From assembly GCF_003122385.1 (NCBI RefSeq), contig NZ_CP029255.1, forward strand, positions 682,001-746,000: 64,000 nt of DNA. Reading direction: 5' to 3'. Below, piece after piece: positions 8,269 through 15,689 of this stretch. The notes below the pieces were generated by a model. The model was not told where the DNA came from and did not search any database. It saw only the letters and a program-made list of their open reading frames with translations. The position numbers and the translations under genes were made by a program. Each line of letters opens with the position of its first letter. The first letter of the stretch is position 1. This stretch comes from Flavobacterium crocinum. GTDB taxonomy: Bacteria > Bacteroidota > Bacteroidia > Flavobacteriales > Flavobacteriaceae.

Positions 8269-8724
8269 TCATTCTATTATTCTCATTTCCATAATAGGCA
8301 TGAAACGGTTTTTTATGGAAGTTTCGAATTCTCCAATTTTTACAAATCCCATTTTGGAGTAAAATTCCTCAGCATTTGGTTCTGAATCGAGAATTATTCT
8401 TTCTATTTTTTCTTCTTTTATTCGGTTTAAAAAATCGAGAACTAAATATTTTCCAAATCCTTTTCCAATATATTCTGGTAATATAAATAAATTATCGAGT
8501 TCGATTACTTTTTCATCTTTGAAAACATAAGAGTAGTAACCCATAATTAAATCATTATCAATCAATTTAAAAACGTTATGATCCCTAATGTAATCTTGAG
8601 AAATGGTTAAGTTTTTATCCCATTTCTGAATTTGTTCTGCCGAATATCCCCAATAAGCTTTTGACTTTTTGGTTATTGTTGTGAGAATTTCGTTGTCGGT
8701 TATGTTGGCTTTTTCTATTTTCAT
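8269..8724 (-). CDS. GNAT family N-acetyltransferase
   Basis: 151 residues from the ATG at 8724; a frame reaching 8748 needs a TTG and adds residues unlike the family. The acetyl-CoA-binding core is visible as LFILPEYIGKGFGKYLV (motif A, with the Q/RxxGxG/A turn as YIGKGFG). It is followed by the strand IILDSEPNAEEFYSKMGF, which holds the FYxKxGF motif B. These are cytoplasmic acetyl transferases; the acceptor cannot be told from sequence. It is one of two GNAT genes separated by an interspersed repeat, and the two are not close copies. Confidence 0.88.
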   Translation of the reverse strand: MKIEKANITDNEILTTITKKSKAYWGYSAEQIQKWDKNLTISQDYIRDHNVFKLIDNDLIMGYYSYVFKDEKVIELDNLFILPEYIGKGFGKYLVLDFLNRIKEEKIERIILDSEPNAEEFYSKMGFVKIGEFETSIKNRFMPIMEMRIIE

Positions 8725-8765
8725 TAGTTTGAAATGGACATCTATCAAAATTTTTCAACACAATC

Positions 8766-8898
8766 TTGTCATTTCGACCGAAAGGAGACTCGAGCGATAG
8801 CGAACAGGCGGAGCAAATCACACACGAAACTCCGCATGCAAAATCGCCAATCTTTGTCGAGTTACTATTGTGATTTCTCCCTTCGGTCGAAATGACAA
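8766..8898. repeat. Interspersed palindromic repeat, TGTCATTTCGAC family, copy 2
   Basis: Outer arms TTGTCATTTCGACCG and CGGTCGAAATGACAA enclose inner segments that match copy 1 (GGAGA and AATCACA on the left, TGTGATTTCTCC on the right). It is about 30 bases longer than copy 1 owing to an insertion with the words CGAGCGATAGCGAACAGGCG. It lies between two tandem genes. Confidence 0.8.
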
Positions 8899-8919
8899 AC
8901 TAGACTGATAATTCTTGGT

Positions 8920-9357
8920 TTACCTGTAAATCGTAAACTTATTATGACTCAAAGTAAAACCAAGATTCTCATAAATCGCTACGTTTTCTACTCGTTTTTT
9001 ATTTGTCGTTACTTCGATGCTTTTTAAATTATTCTGCTCAGCAAAATTCAAAATCTCATTTATTAATACTCTTCCAACGCCTTGACCGCGATATTTTTGA
9101 TGGATAAAAAACTCCTGAATTTCTCCCACCAATCCGCAATGATGTAAAAGGTTTTGGGTGTGAAAACTAATAAATCCTAGACCTTCAATTTCGTTTTCGG
9201 CAATTAAATAAAGGTATTTTGGGTTTGAAATGTTTTTGTTTAATATTGTTTCAAAAACTTCAAAATCTAAAACTTCGTTTTCTAGTTCGCAAATGGTTTT
9301 GTAGACGAAGTCTAGGTCTTGGCTTTGGATTTTTCTGATTTTGATTTTTGATTTCAT
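8920..9357 (-). CDS. GNAT family N-acetyltransferase
   Basis: 145 residues. Motif A is clear: IQEFFIHQKYRGQGVGRVLI contains the canonical R/Q-x-x-G-x-G/A acetyl-CoA loop. The following strand IEVTTNKKRVENVAIYENLGF carries the A-x-x-x-Y-x-x-x-G-F signature. The architecture is a single GNAT domain, cytoplasmic. The substrate is unknown. It sits 16 bases downstream of the degenerate ABC-ATPase-like gene on the same strand and is probably cotranscribed with it. Confidence 0.9.
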   Translation of the reverse strand: MKSKIKIRKIQSQDLDFVYKTICELENEVLDFEVFETILNKNISNPKYLYLIAENEIEGLGFISFHTQNLLHHCGLVGEIQEFFIHQKYRGQGVGRVLINEILNFAEQNNLKSIEVTTNKKRVENVAIYENLGFTLSHNKFTIYR

Positions 9358-9373
9358 GACTTACTAAAGCAAT

Positions 9374-9949
9374 TTAAACCGACAACCATTCTAAAGTGAT
9401 AAATTTATCGCAATTATCTTTCATATCAGAAGCCCAATCGATAAGTATCGCAGCACCTCCTTTTCTAATTTCATCTCTAACAATATCATAGTTTTCTTTT
9501 GCAGCAACAGGCCCTAGTCCTGCTAATTCAAAAACTATGTATTTTGTTTTGGAGAATGTCGCATATAATGAAAGTAGCATTTTAGAATTCCAAAAAAGTT
9601 CACTTACTTTCGTGTTCTTATTGACCCACGGCATTTCATAAATTTTCTCAACAAATTCGCTTTCCGTATTTGCTTTTTTCCTTAAATATTCGCCAACTCT
9701 AACCGGAAAAAACAAACTTCTAAATCTTGATTCTTTAAAATAATCTACATAGGTCAAAGGCTTTCTGATAGTTACATTTTCATTTTTTATTTTTCCTGTA
9801 AAAATATTCAGCAAATCTGTTTTTACATTTTGAAAATGAGCTCCTCCATACAAATACAAAATAACCAACTCGCCTTCTCTTAATTCAAATGGCGGTATAA
9901 AATACTCATTGGTTCTTATACCTTTACTTTCTAATACTAGTTCTTTCAT
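9374..9949 (-). CDS. Degenerate ABC-ATPase-like protein
   Basis: 191 residues that follow the plan of an ABC ATPase domain but lack the nucleotide-binding motifs. The N-terminal stretch FELREGELVILYLYGGAHFQ matches the usual strand-turn before Walker A, but the GxxGxGK[ST] loop is replaced by LYGGAHFQNV. There is no LSGGQ signature. A D-loop-like FELAGLGPVAAKENYD and a terminal AAILIDWASDM...CDKFITLEW mimic the segments after Walker B and around the H-loop. It is best read as a pseudo-ATPase derived from an ABC protein. The family call is inference. It is followed by a GNAT gene 16 bases downstream. Confidence 0.5.
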   Translation of the reverse strand: MKELVLESKGIRTNEYFIPPFELREGELVILYLYGGAHFQNVKTDLLNIFTGKIKNENVTIRKPLTYVDYFKESRFRSLFFPVRVGEYLRKKANTESEFVEKIYEMPWVNKNTKVSELFWNSKMLLSLYATFSKTKYIVFELAGLGPVAAKENYDIVRDEIRKGGAAILIDWASDMKDNCDKFITLEWLSV

Positions 9950-10065
9950 GCTATTTCAATAAAATCATTTGAGGAATACTTTAACTATCTCAAGATTACA
10001 CAATTCTAAATTCAAAACCTATTCAATAGTCAGAAAAATTGTGTTTAATAACTTTATAAAAAACA

Positions 10066-10103
10066 AAAAAACCGAAGCTTTTTTAATTGCTTCGGTTTTT
10101 TTG
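10066..10103 (-). terminator. Terminator after the S74-domain gene
   Basis: Stem AAACCGAAGC / GCTTCGGTTT, flanked by A and T runs on both sides, so it could work in both directions. It lies about 65 bases beyond the stop of the minus-strand gene. The stem sequence is the same as in the terminator at 2602. Confidence 0.75.
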
Positions 10104-10166
10104 TTTTTTTGTTATAAGAACGAATTTCAAATTCGAATTCTTGAGCATTTGTAAAACTATAATTCG

Positions 10167-11927
10167 TTATTTCAATAAACCATTTACCGCTTTTTCTAAT
10201 TTCGCCATGCGATCTTTAAGTTCTTTTATTTCTGAATCTTTGTCTTTCAGTTCTATTTTCTCTTTTAGTATCTTAATCTGTTCTTCCTGATCCTGAATTG
10301 CTTTTACCAAAAGAGGAATAAGTTTACTGTAATCTACTTGCCAAGGATTGGTTTTTTCATCTGCGCCACCAACCGATACCGCTTGAGGATATATTTTGAA
10401 GAGTTCTTGAGCAAGAAATCCTGTATTTGTGTTTTTTTTCTCGTCACTTTTATAATTATAGTCATTTACTTTTATTTTCATAATTTCAGCTAAACCAAAT
10501 TGCGTGGGAATAATATTTTCTTTAAGACGCATATCACTGGTTGTATTATATGCTACTCCAGTGCCTGTCGTAGTTACAGATCCAACCCTCGTTCCTTTGA
10601 CAAAATATTCAGTCATAAATATTGATGTATACCCATTGCCTTTACTTAGAATCAAAGGAGAACCTGATCCTCCGCTTCCTTTTTGTATTCGAACACTATT
10701 ATTACTAATATCTACACCATCTGAAGATGCTGTACCGTCAAATATATTCCCCGTAAAATCGGCATTGGTCGCATTGACTAAAATACCCCTAGTATCTTTA
10801 CCATCAACGTGTAATGGAGCAGCAGGTTTATTAATACCTATTCCAACATATCCATCTTCATCGATTGTCATACGATCTGTACCTGATGTTCCTAAAGTTA
10901 AAGAAGATAGCTTAGTAGTTCCATCTCCTTTGTATGCACCTTTAAGATAAACTAAGTTACTAATAGTTCCGCTTAAATAAGATCTAAAAATAATTGAACC
11001 TAAATTATCGTTATATACTAGATTATCACCATTATCTCTATTTCTATCAATTAAAATAGATGGCGTATAAGTATTTGATCTTGTTTGTATTCTTATGTCA
11101 TCATCTGCATCAGAGACATTATTATTGTAAAGTAGCAGTTTAGAACCTGGAGTAGTTGTACCCAATCCTAGAAATCCGCTTTGGTTTAACGTCATTTGTG
11201 CTGTAGAAGCTCGATTAACAAAAAAACTTAGCGATGATAAATCAGCCCCTCTAAAATAAGAATTAATTCTAGTTAAAGCGGCAACACCTGGAGCTGGGTC
11301 TACATCTGTCCAAATTAAACCACCTAAACTCTGGCCCGTTGGCAATGTTGAAGTAGTGGAACGTTTTATTATAAAAGTTGCCCCATCATCGACCCCTTCA
11401 ATCATCAAATCATTATTATTAACATCACTTGATTTTAAATGAAACCCCACTAAAGGAGTATCAGTACCAACTCCCAAACGCCCTTCTGGAGTCAATCGCA
11501 TTTTCTCTGTATTATTGGTAACAAATGGTAAAGCGAAATTATCTTGCGTTCCTATTGTTTTTAATGCTCCATTGGTATTTCCATTTAACTGCCAATTATT
11601 TACTGCATCTGTAGAAGAAGAAACACGAACCCATTTTGCACCATCATTATAATATTCTCCCGGCGTAACGGCATTAACTCCAGTTCCTGTATTTGCAGTA
11701 TTCCAGACATGCATTCCTGCTACATTTGCCGTCATTGGCAACGGACTGTTTAGGGCTGTCAATTCTACTTTTGGCAATAATAAACCTTTAGTACTAGCAC
11801 CATCTGCCATGTTTAAATCTAAAACAGCATCTTTATTTGGGTTATTGGTTTGCATGCCCACTTGTGCATTAACACCTGTTATTGTCATGTAGCTAAACAT
11901 AAGGATTAGCTTAATAGACTTCTTCAT
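10167..11927 (-). CDS. Secreted protein with C-terminal S74 (tail-fibre intramolecular chaperone) domain
   Basis: 586 residues. An N-terminal signal peptide (MKKSIKLILMFSYMTITGVNA) precedes a GMQTNNPNKDAVLDLN start typical of flavobacterial exported proteins. The long middle part is rich in Gly, Thr and Asn and holds repeated segments of the form LGVGTDTP, LGLGTTTPGSKL and VGIGINKPAAPL. These resemble beta-helical fibre proteins. The C-terminal ~120 residues begin TSDMRLKENI and continue through NTGFLAQEL to a terminal coiled coil of Lys/Glu heptads. This is the peptidase S74 / endosialidase chaperone domain that trimerises fibres and cleaves itself off. The partner or ligand is unknown. It may be a surface fibre rather than a phage remnant, since no phage genes adjoin. 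Confidence 0.85.
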   Translation of the reverse strand: MKKSIKLILMFSYMTITGVNAQVGMQTNNPNKDAVLDLNMADGASTKGLLLPKVELTALNSPLPMTANVAGMHVWNTANTGTGVNAVTPGEYYNDGAKWVRVSSSTDAVNNWQLNGNTNGALKTIGTQDNFALPFVTNNTEKMRLTPEGRLGVGTDTPLVGFHLKSSDVNNNDLMIEGVDDGATFIIKRSTTSTLPTGQSLGGLIWTDVDPAPGVAALTRINSYFRGADLSSLSFFVNRASTAQMTLNQSGFLGLGTTTPGSKLLLYNNNVSDADDDIRIQTRSNTYTPSILIDRNRDNGDNLVYNDNLGSIIFRSYLSGTISNLVYLKGAYKGDGTTKLSSLTLGTSGTDRMTIDEDGYVGIGINKPAAPLHVDGKDTRGILVNATNADFTGNIFDGTASSDGVDISNNSVRIQKGSGGSGSPLILSKGNGYTSIFMTEYFVKGTRVGSVTTTGTGVAYNTTSDMRLKENIIPTQFGLAEIMKIKVNDYNYKSDEKKNTNTGFLAQELFKIYPQAVSVGGADEKTNPWQVDYSKLIPLLVKAIQDQEEQIKILKEKIELKDKDSEIKELKDRMAKLEKAVNGLLK

Positions 11928-12068
11928 GATTTCTAAATAATATAATTGTTAATTTTCAACTCTACCTGCCTTCTTTTTTTAACTAAAAATTTTGTGCAAA
12001 AGTAGTGAGCCATTAGAGATTCTTTTTTCTTGATAAGTTTTATTTATATCAAAATAAGACTACAAACC

Positions 12069-12287
12069 TTATTGTCTTAGCGTTTTTTTGACCAAGTTTA
12101 AAACAGTTTCTTTATTTGCTTTTTCCATTATTTGATAATCTTTTTTGATGTTGTCAGCTTTTATTCCTTGAACAGTTCCATTTATACATTGACGGATGTA
12201 ATATTTTGAAACCTTATATTTTAAAAACAAGGCCTCTAACACAGTGGAATCGTAGGAATTGTAATTTTTTGTCTTACTTTTGTCCAT
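12069..12287 (-). CDS. Small putative HTH protein divergent from a repressor-like gene
   Basis: 72 residues from the ATG at 12287. A second ATG at 12320 is possible, but it would place the start codon inside the repeated operator-like sequence. The segment ALFLKYKVSKYYIRQCINGT has the spacing of a helix-turn-helix (Y-x-V-S-x-x-Y-I-R-Q), and the protein is strongly basic. It is transcribed away from the repressor-like gene at 12371 across a region with direct repeats, like a small phage-type genetic switch. Function is inferred from layout and is weak. Confidence 0.5.
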   Translation of the reverse strand: MDKSKTKNYNSYDSTVLEALFLKYKVSKYYIRQCINGTVQGIKADNIKKDYQIMEKANKETVLNLVKKTLRQ

Positions 12288-12319
12288 TGCTTTTTTTGTT
12301 TTAAAATTTAAAACAAACA

Positions 12320-12368
12320 TAAGATAATTTTCAACATGAACAAATTATTTTAAGATAATTTCCTACAT
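12320..12368. promoter_or_regulatory. Operator-like direct repeats between two divergent small genes
   Basis: TAAGATAATTTTCAACAT at 12320-12337 and TAAGATAATTTCCTACAT at 12351-12368 are direct repeats with starts 31 bases apart, about three helical turns. A palindrome AAATTAT-N6-ATAATTT (12342-12361) overlaps the second copy. The second copy ends just before the ATG of the repressor-like gene. Confidence 0.55.
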
Positions 12369-12370
12369 AT

Positions 12371-12730
12371 ATGAATAGTATTTTGAAAAATTTCAAACAA
12401 ATAGCCGAAAACGAAGGCATAACTATTTCAAAACTTGAAGTTATAATAGGCGCCAGCAAAGGCGTTTTATCCCGTGCCATTGGTAATAACAGCGATATCC
12501 AATCAAAATGGATTTCTAAAATTGTTGAAATTTATCCCAATTATAGTTGCGAATGGTTGATTAAAAACGAAGGGCCTATGATTAAAAATGAAAATATTCA
12601 TTTGTCAGAACATCAAATTACAGAAGAAGCAACTATTAATTATAAAGAATTAGCCGAATCCAGAAAGGAAACTATTGAAAGCATGAAAAAGCAAATTTTG
12701 TATCTGGAAGAAAAAATTGCGAATAAATAA
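12371..12730 (+). CDS. Repressor-like helix-turn-helix protein
   Basis: 119 residues. The N-terminal 70 residues resemble the Bacteroidetes phage-type repressor HTH: NFKQIAENEGITISKLEVII, then GASKGVLSRAIGNNSDIQSK, then a WISKIVEIYPNYSCEWLI segment. The last is the common Y-P-x-x-x-x-x-W-L signature that ends this domain. The C-terminal ~40 residues form a coiled coil rich in Glu/Lys, probably for dimerisation. There is no peptidase domain of the LexA/CI type. It is divergent from a small basic protein across operator-like repeats, so autoregulation is likely. Confidence 0.72.
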   Translation: MNSILKNFKQIAENEGITISKLEVIIGASKGVLSRAIGNNSDIQSKWISKIVEIYPNYSCEWLIKNEGPMIKNENIHLSEHQITEEATINYKELAESRKETIESMKKQILYLEEKIANK

Positions 12731-12734
12731 CGGA

Positions 12735-12775
12735 TATAAAAAAAAGAAGCTTTTAATTAAGCCTCTTTCTTTGTT
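12735..12775. terminator. Weak hairpin between convergent genes
   Basis: An imperfect stem AAAGAAGC / GCCTCTTT with an AT loop and a T-rich right flank follows the repressor-like gene. It could end transcription from either side, but the stem is short. Confidence 0.4.
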
Positions 12776-12819
12776 TCTCACTGAAAATTTTAACTAAGTT
12801 TCACTATACAATTTCTAAT

Positions 12820-13455
12820 TTATTCAATAACATAAATTAATTTAGGAGCACCAGTATCATGTTCTGCAACAGCTAAATAAAAAGGCTTTTTCAAATTTAA
12901 TCTCTCGAATACATTTTCTTGATTTGCTCTTTTAAACAATTTATTTATTTCTATTAATGCTGTAGCTTCAAATAGTTCATAAATATTATTTACATCTAAG
13001 AAGTCGTCAAAATTATCTTCTTCACCTTGTATATTTTCCGTTAAATGGTATAAAGTTGGAGAAACAAAAGCAGGAAGACAAGAAATATTATCTAGATATT
13101 CCATATGATCATCATCGATTTCAAATTCGGATAATTTTCGATCTGAATCATCAAAATCAATGGCAAAAGCTTCTAATTCTCCTCCATACAAACCACCATG
13201 CTCAAAATAAATCATATTGAAGCTTTTATCAATAGCGCTATTGTATTTCTCTGCTAGCCAATATTTCTCAATATTAATTTTTAACTCCTCAATCATTACA
13301 TTTTCATGTTCTTCTCTATTCTGGTTTTTCCATAAATTATAAAATGGATTATATGCTTCATTTTGTGAATCTTCTAAATCTCTTAGAATAATTTCTTTTG
13401 CTCGTTTTTCAATTTCCAACAAATTATCTAAAATCAAATTATTAGTTTTTCCCAT
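12820..13455 (-). CDS. Acidic cytoplasmic protein, unknown
   Basis: 211 residues, rich in Asp and Glu, with no signal peptide or membrane segment. A central stretch IYFEHGGLYGGELEAFAIDF, followed by DDSDRKLSEFEIDDDHMEYL, is the most distinctive part. I do not recognise a family. The acidity and single-domain size resemble SMI1/SUKH-like immunity proteins, but there is no diagnostic motif and no toxin gene adjacent. Convergent with the repressor-like gene, and followed upstream by a long repeat-rich region. Confidence 0.65.
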   Translation of the reverse strand: MGKTNNLILDNLLEIEKRAKEIILRDLEDSQNEAYNPFYNLWKNQNREEHENVMIEELKINIEKYWLAEKYNSAIDKSFNMIYFEHGGLYGGELEAFAIDFDDSDRKLSEFEIDDDHMEYLDNISCLPAFVSPTLYHLTENIQGEEDNFDDFLDVNNIYELFEATALIEINKLFKRANQENVFERLNLKKPFYLAVAEHDTGAPKLIYVIE

Positions 13456-13540
13456 ATATCATTTTAATTTTATAGTAGGATGCCAATATACAAAATACCA
13501 GAATCTGTAAAATGTTTTTTCTTTTAACTTTATCGTAACC

Positions 13541-13629
13541 GTTCGCGTGAGGGATAGAGGCGGTATCCTTTTATGTAGCGGAGCGGAATAAAAGATATAG
13601 CCGATAGCCCGACCCGAAGGGGCACGCCA
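13541..13629. repeat. Interspersed element with GTGAGGGATAGAGGCGG ... CCCGACCCGAAGGGGCACGCC
   Basis: A GC-rich island in AT-rich DNA, with the words GTGAGGGATAGAGGCGG at the left and CCGATAGCCCGACC, then GAAGGGGCACGCC, at the right. I recognise this composition from other Flavobacterium intergenic regions. It has no ORF and no obvious palindrome over its full length. Only one copy is in this window. Confidence 0.65.
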
Positions 13630-13671
13630 TTATTTAAGATACTGAGACGCTAAGATTCTAAGTTACTGAGA

Positions 13672-13800
13672 TTTTACAATCTTTGTCGAGTTTCGAGTGT
13701 GATTATTCGTTCCTCAGAATGACAAACTTTGTGTTTATCAATCTTTGTAGAGTTACTCGCGAAGATTTCTCCTTCGTCGAAATGACAAGATTGGGTAAAA
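13672..13800. repeat. TGTCATTTCGAC family, rearranged half-copies
   Basis: The right-hand half of the repeat occurs twice in tandem, each copy starting with CAATCTTTGT. The second half, GATTTCTCCTTCGTCGAAATGACAAGATTGGGTA (13766-13799), is identical to bases 2727-2760 of copy 1 and its flank. The element therefore shares flanking sequence with copy 1 as well as arms. Confidence 0.7.
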
Positions 13801-13991
13801 ACTTTGCGTCTTCGCGAGCAAAATCTATTGCGTTCTTTGCGAAAAACCTTAGCGTGCTCTGCGGTAAAAAAACTTAGTGCCTTAGCGTCTTCGTAGCAAA
13901 AAAATAAATAAGAAAACTTTAATAAATCAATTATACGCCATTCCTGTAAAATCATTAATTTTGAAATTCGAAGTTAAAAAACGAAATAATT

Positions 13992-15284
13992 ATGAAATAT
14001 CATCAAATAAACAGCGCTCTTTTTGTAAAAAACCGCAAAAAATTCATGGCAGAAATGAAACCAAATTCAGTTGCCGTGTTCAACTCCAATGACATTTACC
14101 CAGTTAGTGCCGACAGTACTTTACCGTTTGCACAACACAGAGATATCTTTTATCTGAGCGGTGTAGATCAGGAAGAAAGTGTTTTGCTCTTGTTTCCCGA
14201 TGCGCCATATGAAAGCGAAAGAGAAATTCTGTTCTTGAGAGAAACCAACGATCATATCGCAGTTTGGGAAGGTGAAAAACTGACCAAAGAACGCGCTTTT
14301 CAGGTTTCGGGAATTAGAACGGTTTATTGGCTACAGGATTTTCATAAGATTTTGAACGAAATGATGACGTATGCTGACACAATGTACATTAATACCAACG
14401 AACATTACCGTGCATCAGTCGAAACTGAAACACGTGAAGCTCGTTTTGTAAAATGGTGGAAAGAGCGTTATCCAGCGCATAACGTTGCAAAAAGCAACCC
14501 AATTTTACAAAGATTACGTTCTGTAAAAGAAAGCGAAGAAATCGATTTGATTCAGCATGCTTGTGATATTACCGAGAAAGGTTTCCGCAGATTATTATCA
14601 TTTGTGAAACCAAATGTTACTGAATATGAAATCGAAGCAGAACTGGCTCACGAATTCATTCGTAACCGCTCTAAAGGTTTTGCTTATACACCAATTATTG
14701 CTTCGGGAAATAATGCAAATGTTTTACATTATATCGAAAACAATCAGCAATGTAAAGACGGCGATTTGATTTTATTAGATGTTGCGGCTGAATATGCCAA
14801 TTATTCAAGTGATATGACAAGAACGATTCCTGTTTCAGGAAGATTCTCTGAAAGACAAAAAGCGGTTTACAAAGCGGTTTTGAACGTTAAAAACGAAGCT
14901 ACAAAAATGTTAACTCCGGGAACGCTTTGGAAACAATATCATGTTGAAGTAGGTAAAATCATGACTTCTGAATTACTAGGTTTAGGATTATTAGACAAAG
15001 CCGATGTTCAGAATGAAAATCCGGAATGGCCTGCTTACAAAAAATATTTCATGCACGGAACTTCTCACCACATGGGATTAGATACGCACGATTACGGATT
15101 GCTTCACGAGCCAATGAAAGCTAATATGGTTTTCACAGTTGAACCTGGAATTTATATTCCGGCAGAAAAATTCGGAATCCGTTTAGAAGACAATGTTGTG
15201 GTTCAGGAAAAAGGAGAACCTTTTAACTTAATGAGAAATATTCCAGTTGAAGTGGACGAAATTGAAACTTTGATGAATGAATAA
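13992..15284 (+). CDS. Xaa-Pro aminopeptidase (aminopeptidase P, M24B)
   Basis: 430 residues with the two-domain layout of bacterial aminopeptidase P: an N-terminal creatinase-like domain to about residue 170, then the pita-bread metallopeptidase. The five metal ligands are visible: Asp263 and Asp274 (LLDVAAEYANYSSDMTRT), His359 (HGTSHHMGLDTHD), Glu384 (TVEPGIYI) and Glu399 (GIRLEDNVVV). It removes N-terminal residues before proline in the cytoplasm, using two Mn ions. There is no signal peptide. Monocistronic, with a TAATTTTG -7 box 28 bases upstream of the ATG and a strong terminator. Confidence 0.93.
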   Translation: MKYHQINSALFVKNRKKFMAEMKPNSVAVFNSNDIYPVSADSTLPFAQHRDIFYLSGVDQEESVLLLFPDAPYESEREILFLRETNDHIAVWEGEKLTKERAFQVSGIRTVYWLQDFHKILNEMMTYADTMYINTNEHYRASVETETREARFVKWWKERYPAHNVAKSNPILQRLRSVKESEEIDLIQHACDITEKGFRRLLSFVKPNVTEYEIEAELAHEFIRNRSKGFAYTPIIASGNNANVLHYIENNQQCKDGDLILLDVAAEYANYSSDMTRTIPVSGRFSERQKAVYKAVLNVKNEATKMLTPGTLWKQYHVEVGKIMTSELLGLGLLDKADVQNENPEWPAYKKYFMHGTSHHMGLDTHDYGLLHEPMKANMVFTVEPGIYIPAEKFGIRLEDNVVVQEKGEPFNLMRNIPVEVDEIETLMNE

Positions 15285-15291
15285 ACAAACC

Positions 15292-15330
15292 AAAGGCTGT
15301 CCACTAATTTTTTGGACAGCCTTTTTTTTT
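15292..15330 (+). terminator. Rho-independent terminator after aminopeptidase P
   Basis: Stem AAAGGCTGTCCA / TGGACAGCCTTT followed by a long T run, 8 bases after the stop codon. Confidence 0.9.
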
Positions 15331-15344
15331 ATTGATATTTCTTG

Positions 15345-15500
15345 AAAATCCGCCTAATCAGACGCAGATTGTACGGATTCGCTAACGCGAAGACGCGGAT
15401 TAAAACGGATTTTTTAATAATCTAACTAAAAATTTATATAGATAATCCGTTTTAATTCGCGTTTTTACGAAGTAAATCTGCTTTATCCGAGTTACCAATC
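15345..15500. repeat. Long imperfect inverted repeat
   Basis: GCGGATTAAAACGGATT (15395-15411) pairs with AATCCGTTTTAATTCGC (15444-15460) with one mismatch. The flanking words GACGCAGATT and AAATCTGC extend the symmetry outwards. The style matches the interspersed palindromic units elsewhere in the window, but the sequence is its own. Confidence 0.65.
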
Positions 15501-15636
15501 GACTTATTGCATTATCCTATTAAGAATATATGTCGCTCCTCCGGAGCTTTATCGGTTCTAATAAATAAATTTTCTATAAACATCTGGCTTCTCCGAAGCC
15601 TAACCTGATTTAAAACTGATGAATGAATAGACATAG

Positions 15637-15670
15637 AAAAAGCCCTTAATAAAAATATTAAGGGCTTTTT
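15637..15670 (-). terminator. Rho-independent terminator after ferritin
   Basis: A perfect 15-bp stem (AAAAAGCCCTTAATA / TATTAAGGGCTTTTT) with a 4-base loop lies 20 bases beyond the ferritin stop. On the minus strand it ends in a T run. Confidence 0.9.
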
Positions 15671-15689
15671 TAATTTTATAAATCAGTTA

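Larger units (their letters stand above)
13456..13991. other. Repeat cluster upstream of aminopeptidase P
   Basis: 536 bases without a real gene. In order: an 89-base interspersed element (13541-13629); two half-copies of the TGTCATTTCGAC repeat (13672-13800); and copies of the CTTTGCG / CTTAGCG element (13800-13905). A probable promoter -7 box TAATTTTG lies at 13956-13963, 28 bases before the aminopeptidase ATG. Reading frames on either strand here are made of repeats. Confidence 0.7.
15285..15689. other. Convergent intergenic region with repeats and two terminators
   Basis: 405 bases. Besides the terminators at 15292 and 15637 it holds a long imperfect inverted repeat (15345-15500) and a short GC-rich palindromic element CTCCTCCGGAGC with a companion CTTCTCCGAAGCC (15535-15602). 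No gene is seen. Confidence 0.65.

Noticed and set aside
10167..11927. S74-domain protein as sign of a prophage
   Set aside because: No capsid, portal, integrase, lysis or other tail genes lie near, and the protein has a bacterial signal peptide.
13674..13955. Frames on both strands upstream of aminopeptidase P
   Set aside because: They consist of interspersed repeat halves; no family resemblance and improper codon use.
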